Assembly (NCBI GenBank): GCA_013813765.1
Contig: JACCRC010000498.1
Location: 1 to 33,202, forward strand
Reading direction: 5' to 3'
DNA: 33,202 nucleotides
From: Deltaproteobacteria bacterium
Lineage (GTDB): Bacteria > Myxococcota_A > Polyangia > Haliangiales > Haliangiaceae
Part shown: positions 19,143 through 27,285 of the stretch, in pieces
How the letters are laid out: every line of letters starts with the position of its first letter
How positions within the stretch are numbered: position 1 is the first letter of the stretch
Program-made: the position numbers and the translations under genes
Notes under the pieces: generated by a model
Databases searched by the model: none
Told to the model about the DNA's origin: nothing
What the model saw: only the letters and a program-made list of their open reading frames with translations

Positions 19143-20560
19143 GGCAGCGCAGCGCGCAGCGGCGGAGCTGCGGTGCTCGCGCCGGGCAGGCCGACGGTGC
19201 GATCGCGCGGGATGTGATAGCGCGTGAGGATCCGCGGCGTCGCTTTCCGCACCTCGTCGGCGTCCAGCATGATGATGCCGCCCGACGTGGTCTCGATCTC
19301 GACGACCCCGAGCGCGGTCGTGAGTCTCTCGACGAAGTCCTCCATGTCGCGCGGGACGTGACCGTCGAGCTTCGCGACCGCTTCGTTGTAGAGGTGCCCG
19401 TAACCGACGTTGATCTCGTCCGCGAGGATCTGCGTGAGGATCACGACCTCGTTCTGCTCGGCCGAGCGGAAGCCCAGGTAGTAGTAGTTGAGGAACTCCT
19501 TCGGAGCCTTGTTCCACCACTTGTCCCACGTGGTCAGATAATCGCGCGTCAGCGTCTGGAAGACGAGACCGCCGTAGACGAAGTACGCGGGCGGCTGGTC
19601 GTAGCGCGAGCGTGGAACGAGCGGTGCCCACGGCCGCAGCTCGAGCTCCACGGTGCGCGCGATGCCGGCTCGCTTGATCTCGAGCTCGATGCGGTCGCCG
19701 ATGTAGCGGTGGCCGAGCACCACGTCGTAGCGCGTGCGGTAGTGGCCGATGTACTGGATCGTCCCGTTGTTCGCGATCGGCAGCCCATCGATCGCCGTGA
19801 TCACGTCACGCGGCTCGAGGAAGCCGGCGGAGGAGCCGCCGTAGTCGACGTGCAAGACGACGACGCCGCGCTCGGCCGCGTTCAGCCCGAGCTTCTTGCG
19901 GAGCAGCGGGTTCTCGAGGTTCTGCGTGGTGATGCCGAGCGCCGGGATCTCCGGGCGCTTGCCGGACGTGACGCCGTCGAGGAACGCGCGGATGAGCGGC
20001 GGCGGGACCATCTCGCCGATGTTGTCGACGCCGGTCAGCTTCTGGAACGCGATGCCGACGACCTTGCCGTCACCGAACACCGGACCGCCGGAGTTGCCGG
20101 CGTTGATCGCCGCGTCGACGGTGACCGCGAGCAGGTGGCGCTGGCTGTGGCTGTAGCGCTGGACCTCGATGCGGGAGACGACGCCCTCGGTGATCGAGAT
20201 CTCCTCGCCACCCACGGGGTAGCCGACGACGGCGACCTCGTCGCGCAGGCGGGGCATCGGGCCGAGCTCGGCGGGCTCGATATCGGCGAGGAAGTCGGGC
20301 GGCTCGGTGACCTCGAGGAGGGCGAGATCGCAGTCGTGACTGACGGCCCGGACCCGGGCGATCGCCTTGTCCGGATGGGACTGCTTCTGGACCTGAAGGA
20401 ACGTCGCATTCGCGACGACGTGGGCGCCGGTCAACAGCAAACCCTTCCCGATCACCACGGCGCTTCCCGTCGAGTTCGATGGGGTGCGGGCCTGCCACGG
20501 GCCGTCGAAGTCGGGGTCCTGGGAGGTCGCAAAGACGCGAATCACCTCGGGGTACGCCAC
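19139..20560 (-). CDS. Deg-type (HtrA family) serine protease without signal peptide
   Basis: 473 residues from GTG at 20560. It has a trypsin-like domain with the full catalytic triad: GAHVV (His47), DCDLALLEV (Asp78) and AGNSGGPVF (Ser157). A PDZ domain follows at about 205-300 (LNAAERGVVVLHVDYGGSSA, LEPRDVITAIDGLPI), then a long C-terminal region with a second PDZ-like fold, an arrangement like that of plant Deg2/Deg9 proteases. There is no signal peptide; the protein begins MAYPEVIRVFAT, so a cytoplasmic location is likely, unlike classical DegP. It would degrade or remodel damaged proteins. It overlaps the deacetylase-like lipoprotein gene and diverges from the RlmN-like gene. Confidence 0.9.
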   Translation of the reverse strand: MAYPEVIRVFATSQDPDFDGPWQARTPSNSTGSAVVIGKGLLLTGAHVVANATFLQVQKQSHPDKAIARVRAVSHDCDLALLEVTEPPDFLADIEPAELGPMPRLRDEVAVVGYPVGGEEISITEGVVSRIEVQRYSHSQRHLLAVTVDAAINAGNSGGPVFGDGKVVGIAFQKLTGVDNIGEMVPPPLIRAFLDGVTSGKRPEIPALGITTQNLENPLLRKKLGLNAAERGVVVLHVDYGGSSAGFLEPRDVITAIDGLPIANNGTIQYIGHYRTRYDVVLGHRYIGDRIELEIKRAGIARTVELELRPWAPLVPRSRYDQPPAYFVYGGLVFQTLTRDYLTTWDKWWNKAPKEFLNYYYLGFRSAEQNEVVILTQILADEINVGYGHLYNEAVAKLDGHVPRDMEDFVERLTTALGVVEIETTSGGIIMLDADEVRKATPRILTRYHIPRDRTVGLPGASTAAPPLRAALP

Positions 20561-20624
20561 GATCCAAGCGTACCGTGAGTGTCCTTACGCGCATAGGGGC
20601 GCGTGGGGGAGGTATAGGTAAGAC

Positions 20625-21650
20625 ATGCTGGCGCTGCAGGCCCTCACCCCCGACCGCCTCGCGGCGGCTGTGCCGGAGGTGACCCTCGCCGAGGCCCGAA
20701 AGCTCGTCGCACAGGTGCACCGCGGCGAGCCGATCGCGGCATCGGGATCGATCCGACGCACTGCGGCAGACGCCGTCCGGGCGGCGACCCAGGTTCCGGC
20801 GATCGAGGTCGTCAGCGAACAGGCGAGCCAGCTCGATCCGTTCGTGAAGTACGCGCTCGCGAGCGCCGGCGATACGTTCGAGGCGGTCCGCATCCCGCTC
20901 GCGCACGCAGATCGATTCAGCGTGTGCGTGTCCTCGCAGGTCGGTTGCGCGCTCGCGTGTGCATTCTGCGCGACCGGCCGGCTCGGCCTGCAGCGAAACC
21001 TCGCGGCGTGGGAGATCATCGAGCAGGTGCGCATCGTGAAGGCGCGCCTGCCGCGCGGCCGCGTGCACGGCGTGGTGTTCCAGGGCATGGGCGAGCCGCT
21101 CGCGAACCTCGACAACGTGCTCGCAGCGATCGAGGTCCTCTCCGAGCCGTGCGCGCTCGGCATCGATGCGCGCGCGATCACTGTATGCACCGCCGGCTTG
21201 CCGAGCGGGATCCGCCGGCTCGCCGCCGAGGCACCGAACGTGCGCCTCGGCATCTCGATCTCGAGCGCGATCGCGGAGCATCGAAAGCGCGTGATGCCGA
21301 TCGCCGACCGCCATTCGCTCGACGACGTGCTCGCCGCTGGCGCGGAGCACGCCCGTACGACCGGTCACGCGCCGATGTGGGCCGTCACGCTGCTTGCCGG
21401 AGTCAACGACAGCGACGCCGATGCGCACGCACTCGCGGCACGCGCGCAGGCGTTCGGGGATTCGACCGGCAAGCGCCCGCGGATCTCGCTGCTCGACTAC
21501 AACGCGATCGGCGGAGCCGACCCGTTCACTCGCTCGACGCGGATGCCCGCGTTCCGCGACGTGCTCGGCGGTGCCGGCCTCGCGACGCACCGCCGCTACT
21601 CCGGCGGGGCGGACGTCGCCGCGGCGTGCGGTCAGCTCGCGGGTCGTTGA
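20625..21650 (+). CDS. RlmN-like radical SAM RNA methyltransferase
   Basis: 341 residues from ATG at 20625; GGGGAGG and AGGT lie just upstream. CALACAFC carries the radical SAM cysteines (Cys108, 112, 115). The extra catalytic cysteines of RlmN are both kept: Cys101 in SVCVSSQVGC and Cys335 in AAACGQL. The acidic residue of FEAVRIP (Glu86) and the SAM motif GMGEPLANLDN are also present. RlmN forms 2-methyladenosine at A2503 of 23S rRNA and at A37 of some tRNAs. The N-terminal region before residue 85 is shorter and unlike that of E. coli RlmN (384 residues), so this may be a paralog with a changed RNA target. A two-hairpin repeat begins on its stop codon. Confidence 0.87.
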   Translation: MLALQALTPDRLAAAVPEVTLAEARKLVAQVHRGEPIAASGSIRRTAADAVRAATQVPAIEVVSEQASQLDPFVKYALASAGDTFEAVRIPLAHADRFSVCVSSQVGCALACAFCATGRLGLQRNLAAWEIIEQVRIVKARLPRGRVHGVVFQGMGEPLANLDNVLAAIEVLSEPCALGIDARAITVCTAGLPSGIRRLAAEAPNVRLGISISSAIAEHRKRVMPIADRHSLDDVLAAGAEHARTTGHAPMWAVTLLAGVNDSDADAHALAARAQAFGDSTGKRPRISLLDYNAIGGADPFTRSTRMPAFRDVLGGAGLATHRRYSGGADVAAACGQLAGR

Positions 21651-21703
21651 CCTACGCACCGCCCTTCGGCGGTGCTGCGCGACCCGGCGAAGCCGGGCCT
21701 TGC
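21650..21703 (+). repeat. Two-hairpin intergenic repeat, copy 3
   Basis: 54 bp beginning at the last base of the RlmN-like stop: ACCTACGC; stem 1 GCACCGCC, loop CTTC, GGCGGTGC; linker TGCGC; stem 2 with CCCGGC, loop GAA, GCCGGG; end CTTGC. It lies between converging genes, 11 bases short of the pyrophosphatase stop. Linkers and ends are the same as in copies 1 and 2 apart from one base, while stem 2 differs on both strands in a paired way. In this position it could act as a terminator for both genes. Confidence 0.85.
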
Positions 21704-21714
21704 GAGAGAGTTAA

Positions 21715-22248
21715 CTAGCGCTCGCCGCGGTCGTACGCATCGCGCGAGGCACGGATCACCTCGAGCACGTGGTCGAGCCCATACATGGCGCCGACGTCGA
21801 CCTGGTCGCCCTTGCCCTCGAGCACCTTGTAGTCGCGGAAGAATCGATCGAGCTCGCGCATGATGTGCGGCGGTAGATTCTCGATGGTCTTGTAGTGCGC
21901 GTACGCCGGATCATCGATGCACACGCCGATGATCTTGTCGTCGCCGCCGTGCTCGTCGACCATGCGCAGCCCGCCGAGCGGACGTGCGCGCACGATCGTC
22001 AGCGGCTCCACCGGCTCCTGCATGAGCACGAGGATGTCGAGCGGATCGCCATCGTCCGCGTGCGTGCGTGGGATGAAGCCGTAGTTCGCCGGATAGTGGA
22101 CCGCCGAGTACAGCACGCGATCGAGGCGCAACAGGCCGGTCGGCTTGTCGACCTCGTACTTGAGGTGTGAACCGCGTGGGATCTCGATCACCGACGGCAC
22201 GAACGCGGTGATGTCGGGGCCCACCTCGATGTCGTGGACCGGGTGCAC
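21715..22248 (-). CDS. ppa: Inorganic pyrophosphatase, family I
   Basis: 177 residues from GTG at 22248, one base after the stop of the upstream gene. The family signature DDGDPLDILVL (Asp66, Asp68, Asp71) binds the catalytic metals, and IPRGSHLKYEVDK, HYPANYGFIPRT and the late HYKTIENLP segment with conserved Lys and Tyr complete the active site. Length fits the bacterial single-domain enzyme. It hydrolyses pyrophosphate in the cytoplasm and so drives nucleotide, RNA and protein synthesis. It is co-transcribed with a glutathione S-transferase, a pairing with no obvious functional link. Confidence 0.97.
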   Translation of the reverse strand: MHPVHDIEVGPDITAFVPSVIEIPRGSHLKYEVDKPTGLLRLDRVLYSAVHYPANYGFIPRTHADDGDPLDILVLMQEPVEPLTIVRARPLGGLRMVDEHGGDDKIIGVCIDDPAYAHYKTIENLPPHIMRELDRFFRDYKVLEGKGDQVDVGAMYGLDHVLEVIRASRDAYDRGER

Positions 22249-22249
22249 G

Positions 22250-22861
22250 TCAGGCCTTCGCGCTCGGCCGCTCGCTGACGCGCTTGTGCCAGGCGTGGAG
22301 GTTCGGGTGCGTCTCGCGGTTCAGACGGATGTCGACGACCTTGCCGAAGTCGAGCGCGCACATCGCGGTGATGTCCGCGACGCTGAAGCGATCGCCGCCC
22401 ATGAAGCTGCGCCTGCCGAGCTCGCCGTCGAGCCACTCGAGGCGCTCGGCAACGTGCTCGCGCATCACCTCCGCGAACTCGGGCGCCTGCTTGATCCGGC
22501 CTTCCCAGAACTTGTGCGTGTTCCGGAACACCTGCGCGATCGGAAGCAGCAGCTCGAGCTCGGCGTGACGGTTCCACATCTCGATCTGTGCGCGCTCCCA
22601 CGCGTCGGCGCCGAACATGTTCGGCTCGGGATGGGACTCCTCGACAAAGCGACAGATCGCCATCGACTCGCGAAGGACGCGACCGTCGGCGAGCTCGAGC
22701 ACCGGCAACAGCGCGATCGGGTTCTTCTTGCGGAACTCTGGCGTCTGGTGCGCCTTCTCCGAGATCAGGACCTCGATCGTGTCGTAGGCCACACCCTTCT
22801 CGGCCAGGAACACCCGGACCCGGCGCGGGTTCGGTGCGCGAGGATCGTGATAAAGCAGCAT
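22250..22861 (-). CDS. Glutathione S-transferase family protein
   Basis: 203 residues from ATG at 22861 with GAGGG directly upstream. The N-terminal thioredoxin-like domain runs LLYHDPRAPNPRRVRVFLAE, KNPIALLPVLELADGRVLRE (cis-proline loop) and ESMAICRFVEE (the glutathione-contacting ES pair). The helical C-terminal domain includes FMGGDRFSVADITAMCALDF, the N-capping box of the family. The APNPRRVR segment is typical of proteobacterial GSTs of the theta/Ure2-like group. It probably conjugates or reduces electrophiles with glutathione; the exact substrate cannot be inferred. The catalytic Ser/Tyr is not obvious in the first strand. Confidence 0.92.
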   Translation of the reverse strand: MLLYHDPRAPNPRRVRVFLAEKGVAYDTIEVLISEKAHQTPEFRKKNPIALLPVLELADGRVLRESMAICRFVEESHPEPNMFGADAWERAQIEMWNRHAELELLLPIAQVFRNTHKFWEGRIKQAPEFAEVMREHVAERLEWLDGELGRRSFMGGDRFSVADITAMCALDFGKVVDIRLNRETHPNLHAWHKRVSERPSAKA

Positions 22862-22881
22862 CCCTCGGACTCTAGTGTAAA

Positions 22882-23802
22882 ATGGGCCGCATGCGGACCG
22901 TGGGGCTCCTCGTTCTCCTGTGCCTTGTCCTGGGCACCACTGGCTGTAAGAGCAAGGACGGCGAAGCCGCCGCTCCCGATCCCGCCGCGGTGAAGGCGCA
23001 GCAGGAGCTCGTCGCCCGTCGCGATGCGCTGCTCGCGCAGAAGCAGAAGCTGCAGTCCGAGGCAACGAGCCTCGAGGTCCAGATCAAGGAAGGGAAGGCG
23101 GCGGGCAAGGACGTGACGGAGCTCGAGCAGAAGCAGGCCGACGTCAAGAAGCAGATGGACGAGCAGGACTCGAACCTGACGAACACGTCGAGCGAGCTGT
23201 CGACGCTTTCGAGCAAGCTCGATGCTGTGGGTGGTATCGCGGCGCGCGAGGCGGCGGTCGCGAAGCGCGAGGCCGAGGTCGCGCTCCGCGAGAAGGAAGC
23301 GTTCCAGCGCATGAGGGACGTGGTCGCCGCCGAGGGCGCGAGCGCGGATCGCTGGAAGGAGAGCTGCAACACCGGCGGCTCGCCGATGATCATCCAGCAG
23401 GTCGCACCGCCCAAGGGCGGCAACTACTCGCGCAAGGAAGTCGACGCGCTCGTCGGCCGCGCGAAGGCGTCGATGTCGAAGAAGGGCCTGATGAGCGCCG
23501 ATCTCGGTGCGCAGGCGAACCTCGAGGGCGAGGTCACGAAGGCGCTCTCGGAGAGCGACTGGACGCGCGGCTACATCCTCGCGAGTCAGCTCGTGCAGAC
23601 CATCGATGCGATCCAGATCAACCGCGGCTTCATCGGAGCGAAGGTCCAGCGGCTACAGAACCGCGTGAAGAGCGCGAACGTCGACGAGGGCACGCAGGCG
23701 CAGCTGACCGAGGGCCTGAAGGACGTGCTGCAGAAGTACGGCGATCAGGACTTCGCGGCGGCGAACCGCAAGATCAACCAGCTCTGGTCGCTGCTGAAGT
23801 AG
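22882..23802 (+). CDS. Coiled-coil lipoprotein
   Basis: 306 residues from ATG at 22882; ATG at 22891 gives 303 and may be better, because a TAAAAT box overlaps the first. The signal ends LGTTGC, a lipobox. Residues 35-150 form a long charged coiled coil (LVARRDALLAQKQKLQSEAT, ELEQKQADVKKQMDEQDSNL, AAREAAVAKREAEVALREKE). A second helical region follows (DWTRGYILASQLVQTIDAIQ, TQLTEGLKDVLQKY-like). No enzymatic motif. It is probably a periplasm-spanning or envelope-structuring lipoprotein. It converges with the PEGA operon with one base between stops. Myxobacterial genomes hold similar uncharacterised lipoproteins. Confidence 0.82.
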   Translation: MGRMRTVGLLVLLCLVLGTTGCKSKDGEAAAPDPAAVKAQQELVARRDALLAQKQKLQSEATSLEVQIKEGKAAGKDVTELEQKQADVKKQMDEQDSNLTNTSSELSTLSSKLDAVGGIAAREAAVAKREAEVALREKEAFQRMRDVVAAEGASADRWKESCNTGGSPMIIQQVAPPKGGNYSRKEVDALVGRAKASMSKKGLMSADLGAQANLEGEVTKALSESDWTRGYILASQLVQTIDAIQINRGFIGAKVQRLQNRVKSANVDEGTQAQLTEGLKDVLQKYGDQDFAAANRKINQLWSLLK

Positions 23803-23803
23803 G

Positions 23804-24682
23804 TCAGCACTTCTCGCCGCCGACGCGCCTGCACTCGCCGTCGGGGAAGCTGTGCACCAGGTTGCCGACGATGATCGCGGTCGCGATCATCAGCACGCCG
23901 GCGCCGACGCCGACCACGACAGGGCGGCGGTACCAGGGCGGATCGACGTACGTGATCCGATCCGTCGAGATCGGCTTGCCCTGCAGGTCGTGCTTCAAGA
24001 TCGGGTACTGCGTCATGCCGACGGCAACGTCGGTCGTGCGGTTGTAGCCGACGTCGATGAACTTCACGAAGTCGCGGTACTCGGGGTGCGTGACACGCAC
24101 GGCCTGAGTGCCGACCGGCAGCGTGACGTCATTCTTCGGCGAGAGCTGCGCCCTGGTGCCGTTGACGTAGACGGTCGCGCCGTTGACGTCGATCACGAAG
24201 TGGAGCGAGCCGCGATAGCGATCCGGATCGAGGAGGCGCACCGCGGCGCCGCCGGGCCCACCGCCGTCGTCCTTCGTGCCGACTTGCAGCGTCGTCGAGC
24301 GGAGCTCCTTGCCGGTCGCGACGTCGGTCGCGCCGAGGTACACGACCTGCGACTCGCCGAGGCCGCCGACCTCGCCGTCGATCACGATGTTCGCGCCAAC
24401 CAGCTTGCCGACCTCGGCGAGGCACGACGGATCGCGCTCGCAGAGCCGCAGCGACGGCTTCTTCGCCTTCTTGATCGCATCGCTCACTTGAAGGGCGGTA
24501 ACGATCTTCGTGCCGGGCAGCGCGGCGAGCCCGGCCTCGATCGCCGCGGTCAGCTTCTTCGAGGCGGCCGACGTGTCCTCGGTGCCGAGCGTGGACAGCG
24601 GCGCCAATGCGACGACGCGATCGGCAGCCGCCGTGGCGGTGGTAGCGACGAGCACGCAGGCGATCACGGCGCCGTTCAACAC
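23804..24682 (-). CDS. PEGA-domain envelope protein, paralog 2
   Basis: 292 residues from GTG at 24682, overlapping the upstream stop by 7 bases; TTG at 24679 would give a 4-base overlap. The signal peptide is ACVLVATTATAAA. The first domain, with VVALAPLSTLG and LCERDPSCLAEVGKLVGANI, resembles TolB-N/CsgG-like folds that precede PEGA domains. The PEGA domain follows at about 170-240 (GSLHFVIDVNGATVYVNGTR, VTHPEYRDFVKFIDV). A membrane helix (VVVGVGAGVLMIATAIIVGN) lies near the C-terminus, which ends with a Cys-containing tail. It is a clear paralog of the upstream gene: both have the C-x5-CLA-x-[IV]-GK pattern. The ligand is unknown. Confidence 0.82.
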   Translation of the reverse strand: MLNGAVIACVLVATTATAAADRVVALAPLSTLGTEDTSAASKKLTAAIEAGLAALPGTKIVTALQVSDAIKKAKKPSLRLCERDPSCLAEVGKLVGANIVIDGEVGGLGESQVVYLGATDVATGKELRSTTLQVGTKDDGGGPGGAAVRLLDPDRYRGSLHFVIDVNGATVYVNGTRAQLSPKNDVTLPVGTQAVRVTHPEYRDFVKFIDVGYNRTTDVAVGMTQYPILKHDLQGKPISTDRITYVDPPWYRRPVVVGVGAGVLMIATAIIVGNLVHSFPDGECRRVGGEKC

Positions 24683-25608
24683 GTGCGCATCGCTCCGGTG
24701 CCGCAGTCGATGACCTCGACCTTGCCGGCCTCGTACCCGATGATCGCACCGAGGCCGATCGCCGCCGCGCCGACGAGCACGATGAACCAGGTCTTCGTGT
24801 AGAACGGCGTGCGGTGCACGGTGGCGACCTTGCCCGAGCCGATGGTCTCCGTGCTGGCGATCAGCCGGACCTCGGCGCGCGCTACCTTCTGGAAGCGAAC
24901 GTCGATCTCGCCGTCGAAGGGGTCGTAGCCAGGCGCCTGCACCTGCAGCTTGTGCTTCCCGAGCGACAGCTTGCTGATCACGCCGAGGTTTGGCAGCGGC
25001 GTCTTCCCGATCGGCTTGTCGTCGAGCTTGACCTCCGCCCCGACGATATCCGTCTGCACCTGCAGCGAGCCGTGGAGCTGCGCGGGCGCGAGCAGCTTGT
25101 ACGCCGCGACGCGCACGCCCTCGATCAGCTCGTCGGGGCTGCCCTGCAGCGGATCACTCTGGATGCGCTGGACCTGCTTCGCGGTCGCGGTCTCGACCGC
25201 CTTGATGTTGAGGACGTACGCGCTGCCCATCGAGCCGACCGTGCCAGTGACCACGATGTCGACGCCGAGCTTCTTGCCGATCGCGGCCAGGCACTTCTCC
25301 TCGCCCGTGCAGTTCTGTTGATCCGCGGTGATGTTGCGCTCGATGTCGCGCCGGCTCGGCAGGGCCTGCTTCGACAGGCGGCCGAGCTCCATGCGGAACA
25401 GCGTCTCGAGGCGGGCGACGAGCTCGGGCTCGATGCCGAGCGCATCGAACCGCCAGACCGCGATCTTCTGGTTGAGCGCGGCCTCGGGACCCGTCACATC
25501 GCCGGCAGGCACGGGCTGAGCGCCGGCGCGCGACAGGCCAGCCGTGATCACGAGCGCGCTCACGACGAGCGACGTCAAGCTCCGCACCACGATCAGGGAT
25601 CCTATCAT
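24676..25608 (-). CDS. PEGA-domain envelope protein, paralog 1
   Basis: 310 residues from ATG at 25608. The signal peptide covers residues 1-30 (LTSLVVSALVITAGLSRAGA). The domain at about 45-165 has KIAVWRFDALGIEPELVARL and NCTGEEKCLAAIGKKLGVDI, matching its downstream paralog. The PEGA domain is at about 175-250: GSLQVQTDIVGAEVKLDDKP, then KHKLQVQAPGYDPFDGEIDV. Near the C-terminus is a membrane helix (TWFIVLVGAAAIGLGAIIGY). The order signal, Cys-motif domain, PEGA, membrane helix is the same in both genes, so they arose by tandem duplication and may form a complex in the periplasm. The start lies 34 bp from the divergent lipoprotein gene. Confidence 0.84.
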   Translation of the reverse strand: MIGSLIVVRSLTSLVVSALVITAGLSRAGAQPVPAGDVTGPEAALNQKIAVWRFDALGIEPELVARLETLFRMELGRLSKQALPSRRDIERNITADQQNCTGEEKCLAAIGKKLGVDIVVTGTVGSMGSAYVLNIKAVETATAKQVQRIQSDPLQGSPDELIEGVRVAAYKLLAPAQLHGSLQVQTDIVGAEVKLDDKPIGKTPLPNLGVISKLSLGKHKLQVQAPGYDPFDGEIDVRFQKVARAEVRLIASTETIGSGKVATVHRTPFYTKTWFIVLVGAAAIGLGAIIGYEAGKVEVIDCGTGAMRTC

Positions 25609-25642
25609 CGCTGGCCCAATGTCGCCGTGTTAGCGTGCGCAC

Positions 25643-26002
25643 ATGTCCTGGCCCCGGAGCCTCGTACTCGCGAGCGTGATGGCCGTCGCGGCCTGCTCGT
25701 CGGTATCGACGGTCCGGGTCCAACCGGAGTCACTCTATGTGGGTCCGAAGATGCGCCCGATCGCGGTGGTGCACGCACAGGTGAGCAGCGCGTATCTGTT
25801 CTTCATTCCGATCCCGGGCCGCGTGAACCTCGATCGCGTCGTGAACCGGATGCTGCTGTCGGCTGCCAAGGCGCTCGGTGCCGACAAGGTCGTGAACATC
25901 CAGGTCGACATCACGCCGGAGGATGGGATCTGGGTCCTGCGCAAGCTCGTGGGCTGGCGAACGGCAGAGGCCTCGGGCGTCGCGGTCGTCATGGAGGAGT
26001 AA
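25643..26002 (+). CDS. Small lipoprotein of unknown function
   Basis: 119 residues from ATG at 25643. The signal ends VMAVAAC, a lipobox. The mature part is alpha/beta with RPIAVVHAQVSSAYLFFIPI, then a helix NRMLLSAAKALGADKVVNIQ and a strand VGWRTAEASGVAVVMEE, a pattern seen in small YbjQ- or TRL-like lipoproteins whose function is not established. Its stop TAA abuts the ATG of the ArsA-type gene, and the GGAGGAG coding its last residues serves as that gene's ribosome-binding site. Strict coupling of an exported lipoprotein with a cytosolic ArsA-type ATPase may mean that the ATPase helps place it; that is inference. Confidence 0.8.
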   Translation: MSWPRSLVLASVMAVAACSSVSTVRVQPESLYVGPKMRPIAVVHAQVSSAYLFFIPIPGRVNLDRVVNRMLLSAAKALGADKVVNIQVDITPEDGIWVLRKLVGWRTAEASGVAVVMEE

Positions 26003-26932
26003 ATGTCCGCTGAGCTGTACGAGAAGCGGTTGATCCTGGTGCTCGGCAAGGGCGGCGTCGGTCGTAGCACCGTGGCGGCGGCGATCGCCGGCCAGCTCGC
26101 GGCGCGCGGCAAGCGTACGCTCCTCTACGAGACGAACGCGAACGACCGCTTCGGGAACTACTTCGATAAGCCGCCGGTCGGCACCGAGCCGGTCGAGCTC
26201 GCGCCCAACCTCTTCGCGGTCAATGCGACGGCGGCCTCCGCGCTCGAGGAGTACGGGCTGATGGTCCTGAAGTTCAGGAGCATCTACGAGATGGTGTTCG
26301 AGAACCGCGTGACGCGTGCGTTCCTCCGCGCGATCCCCGGACTCGATGACTACGCGCTGCTTGGCAAGGCGTGGTTCCACACCACCGAGGAGAAGAAGAA
26401 GAAGCCGGTCTGGGACACGGTCGTGTTCGACATGCCGGCATCCGGTCACTCGGTGTCGATGCTGCGCGTGCCGTGGGTGATCGTCGACACGGTGCCCGAA
26501 GGTCCGCTGACGCGCGACGCGCGCACCGTGAAAGAGCTGCTCACCGATCCGGCGCGCACCGCCGCGGTGCTCGTCACGCTCGCCGAGGAGATGCCGACCA
26601 ACGAGGCGATGGAGCTCGAGACCAAGCTGATCGGGATGGGCATCGTGCCGCAGCTCTTGGTCGTCAATCAGGTGTACCCGGAGCACTTCCCGGCCGGCAC
26701 GCCGCTCGCCCGGGTGCTCGACACACTCGTCGTCGATCCGACGCTGACGCCGCCGCTCGTGGAGGTCACCGAGCACGGGCGGATGTCGCGCGATCGCCGC
26801 GCGCTCAACGCGCACTACCTCCACGAGCTCGCGAAGCGCGCGAAGACGCCGATCGCGGAGCTGCCGATGGTGTTCCGCACGTCGCTCGGTTCCGCGGATG
26901 TTCGCGCGCTCGGAACGAAGCTCGCGACCTAG
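26003..26932 (+). CDS. ArsA/GET3-family ATPase with arginine in place of the P-loop lysine
   Basis: 309 residues from ATG at 26003. The deviant Walker A reads [11 protein letters not shown]: the signature lysine is present (Lys16) but the P-loop lysine is arginine (Arg21, codon CGT). [20 protein letters not shown] stands where the switch I region lies, and [20 protein letters not shown] is the Walker B-like strand. This is the Rv3679-like half of the ArsA-like pair known in mycobacteria. With the Walker lysine replaced, its own ATP hydrolysis may be weak, and it may work only with the other ATPase at 16366, which has the reverse substitution. Cytosolic; co-expressed with the small lipoprotein upstream. 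Confidence 0.88.
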   Translation: MSAELYEKRLILVLGKGGVGRSTVAAAIAGQLAARGKRTLLYETNANDRFGNYFDKPPVGTEPVELAPNLFAVNATAASALEEYGLMVLKFRSIYEMVFENRVTRAFLRAIPGLDDYALLGKAWFHTTEEKKKKPVWDTVVFDMPASGHSVSMLRVPWVIVDTVPEGPLTRDARTVKELLTDPARTAAVLVTLAEEMPTNEAMELETKLIGMGIVPQLLVVNQVYPEHFPAGTPLARVLDTLVVDPTLTPPLVEVTEHGRMSRDRRALNAHYLHELAKRAKTPIAELPMVFRTSLGSADVRALGTKLAT

Positions 26933-26935
26933 CCG

Positions 26936-27217
26936 CTACTCGCCGGCGGCGCGCATCGGGAACAGCGGCTCGCCGTGGATCTCGAGGCGGTACACGCTGT
27001 TCTCGGTCTCGACGTAGATCATCTTGCCGCCCGGCTCGCCGAGGACGCGGCGGACTGGTGTCGTGATCATGCGGTGTCCGTGGGGATCGCGGAAGATGAC
27101 CATGCCGCGCCCGATATACGGATACGAGATCAGGTACCCCGTGTAGAGGCGTCCGCTTGCGCCGGACGGCCTCTCGGTTCCTAGCTCACGAATCTTGCGT
27201 GCAGTGACGCTGACCAT
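26936..27217 (-). CDS. Small hypothetical beta-rich protein
   Basis: 93 residues from ATG at 27217. Predominantly beta strands: SGRLYTGYLISYPYIGRGMV, VIFRDPHGHRMITTPVRRVL and GKMIYVETENSVYRLEI. No signal peptide, membrane helix or known domain. The alternating pattern suggests a small barrel, possibly nucleic acid- or ligand-binding. It diverges from the MBL-fold gene with 68 bp between starts; the spacer holds TATAGT at 27231, a possible -10 box, but no convincing -35. Its stop lies 3 bases after that of the converging ArsA-type gene. Confidence 0.65.
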   Translation of the reverse strand: MVSVTARKIRELGTERPSGASGRLYTGYLISYPYIGRGMVIFRDPHGHRMITTPVRRVLGEPGGKMIYVETENSVYRLEIHGEPLFPMRAAGE

Positions 27218-27285
27218 GAAGTCGCTTACCTATAGTCTAGGAGATGCTCGCGCCGTCGTCATCCCCTTTGCGGGCGAGGTAACCG

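Noticed and set aside
18971..20578. Long plus-strand open frame opposite the Deg protease
   Set aside because: The protease on the other strand has the full catalytic triad; this frame has no recognisable domain.
27244..27282. Possible 12-residue leader frame before the MBL-fold gene
   Set aside because: The GGAG motif abuts the ATG with no spacing, and the MBL gene has its own well-placed GAGG.
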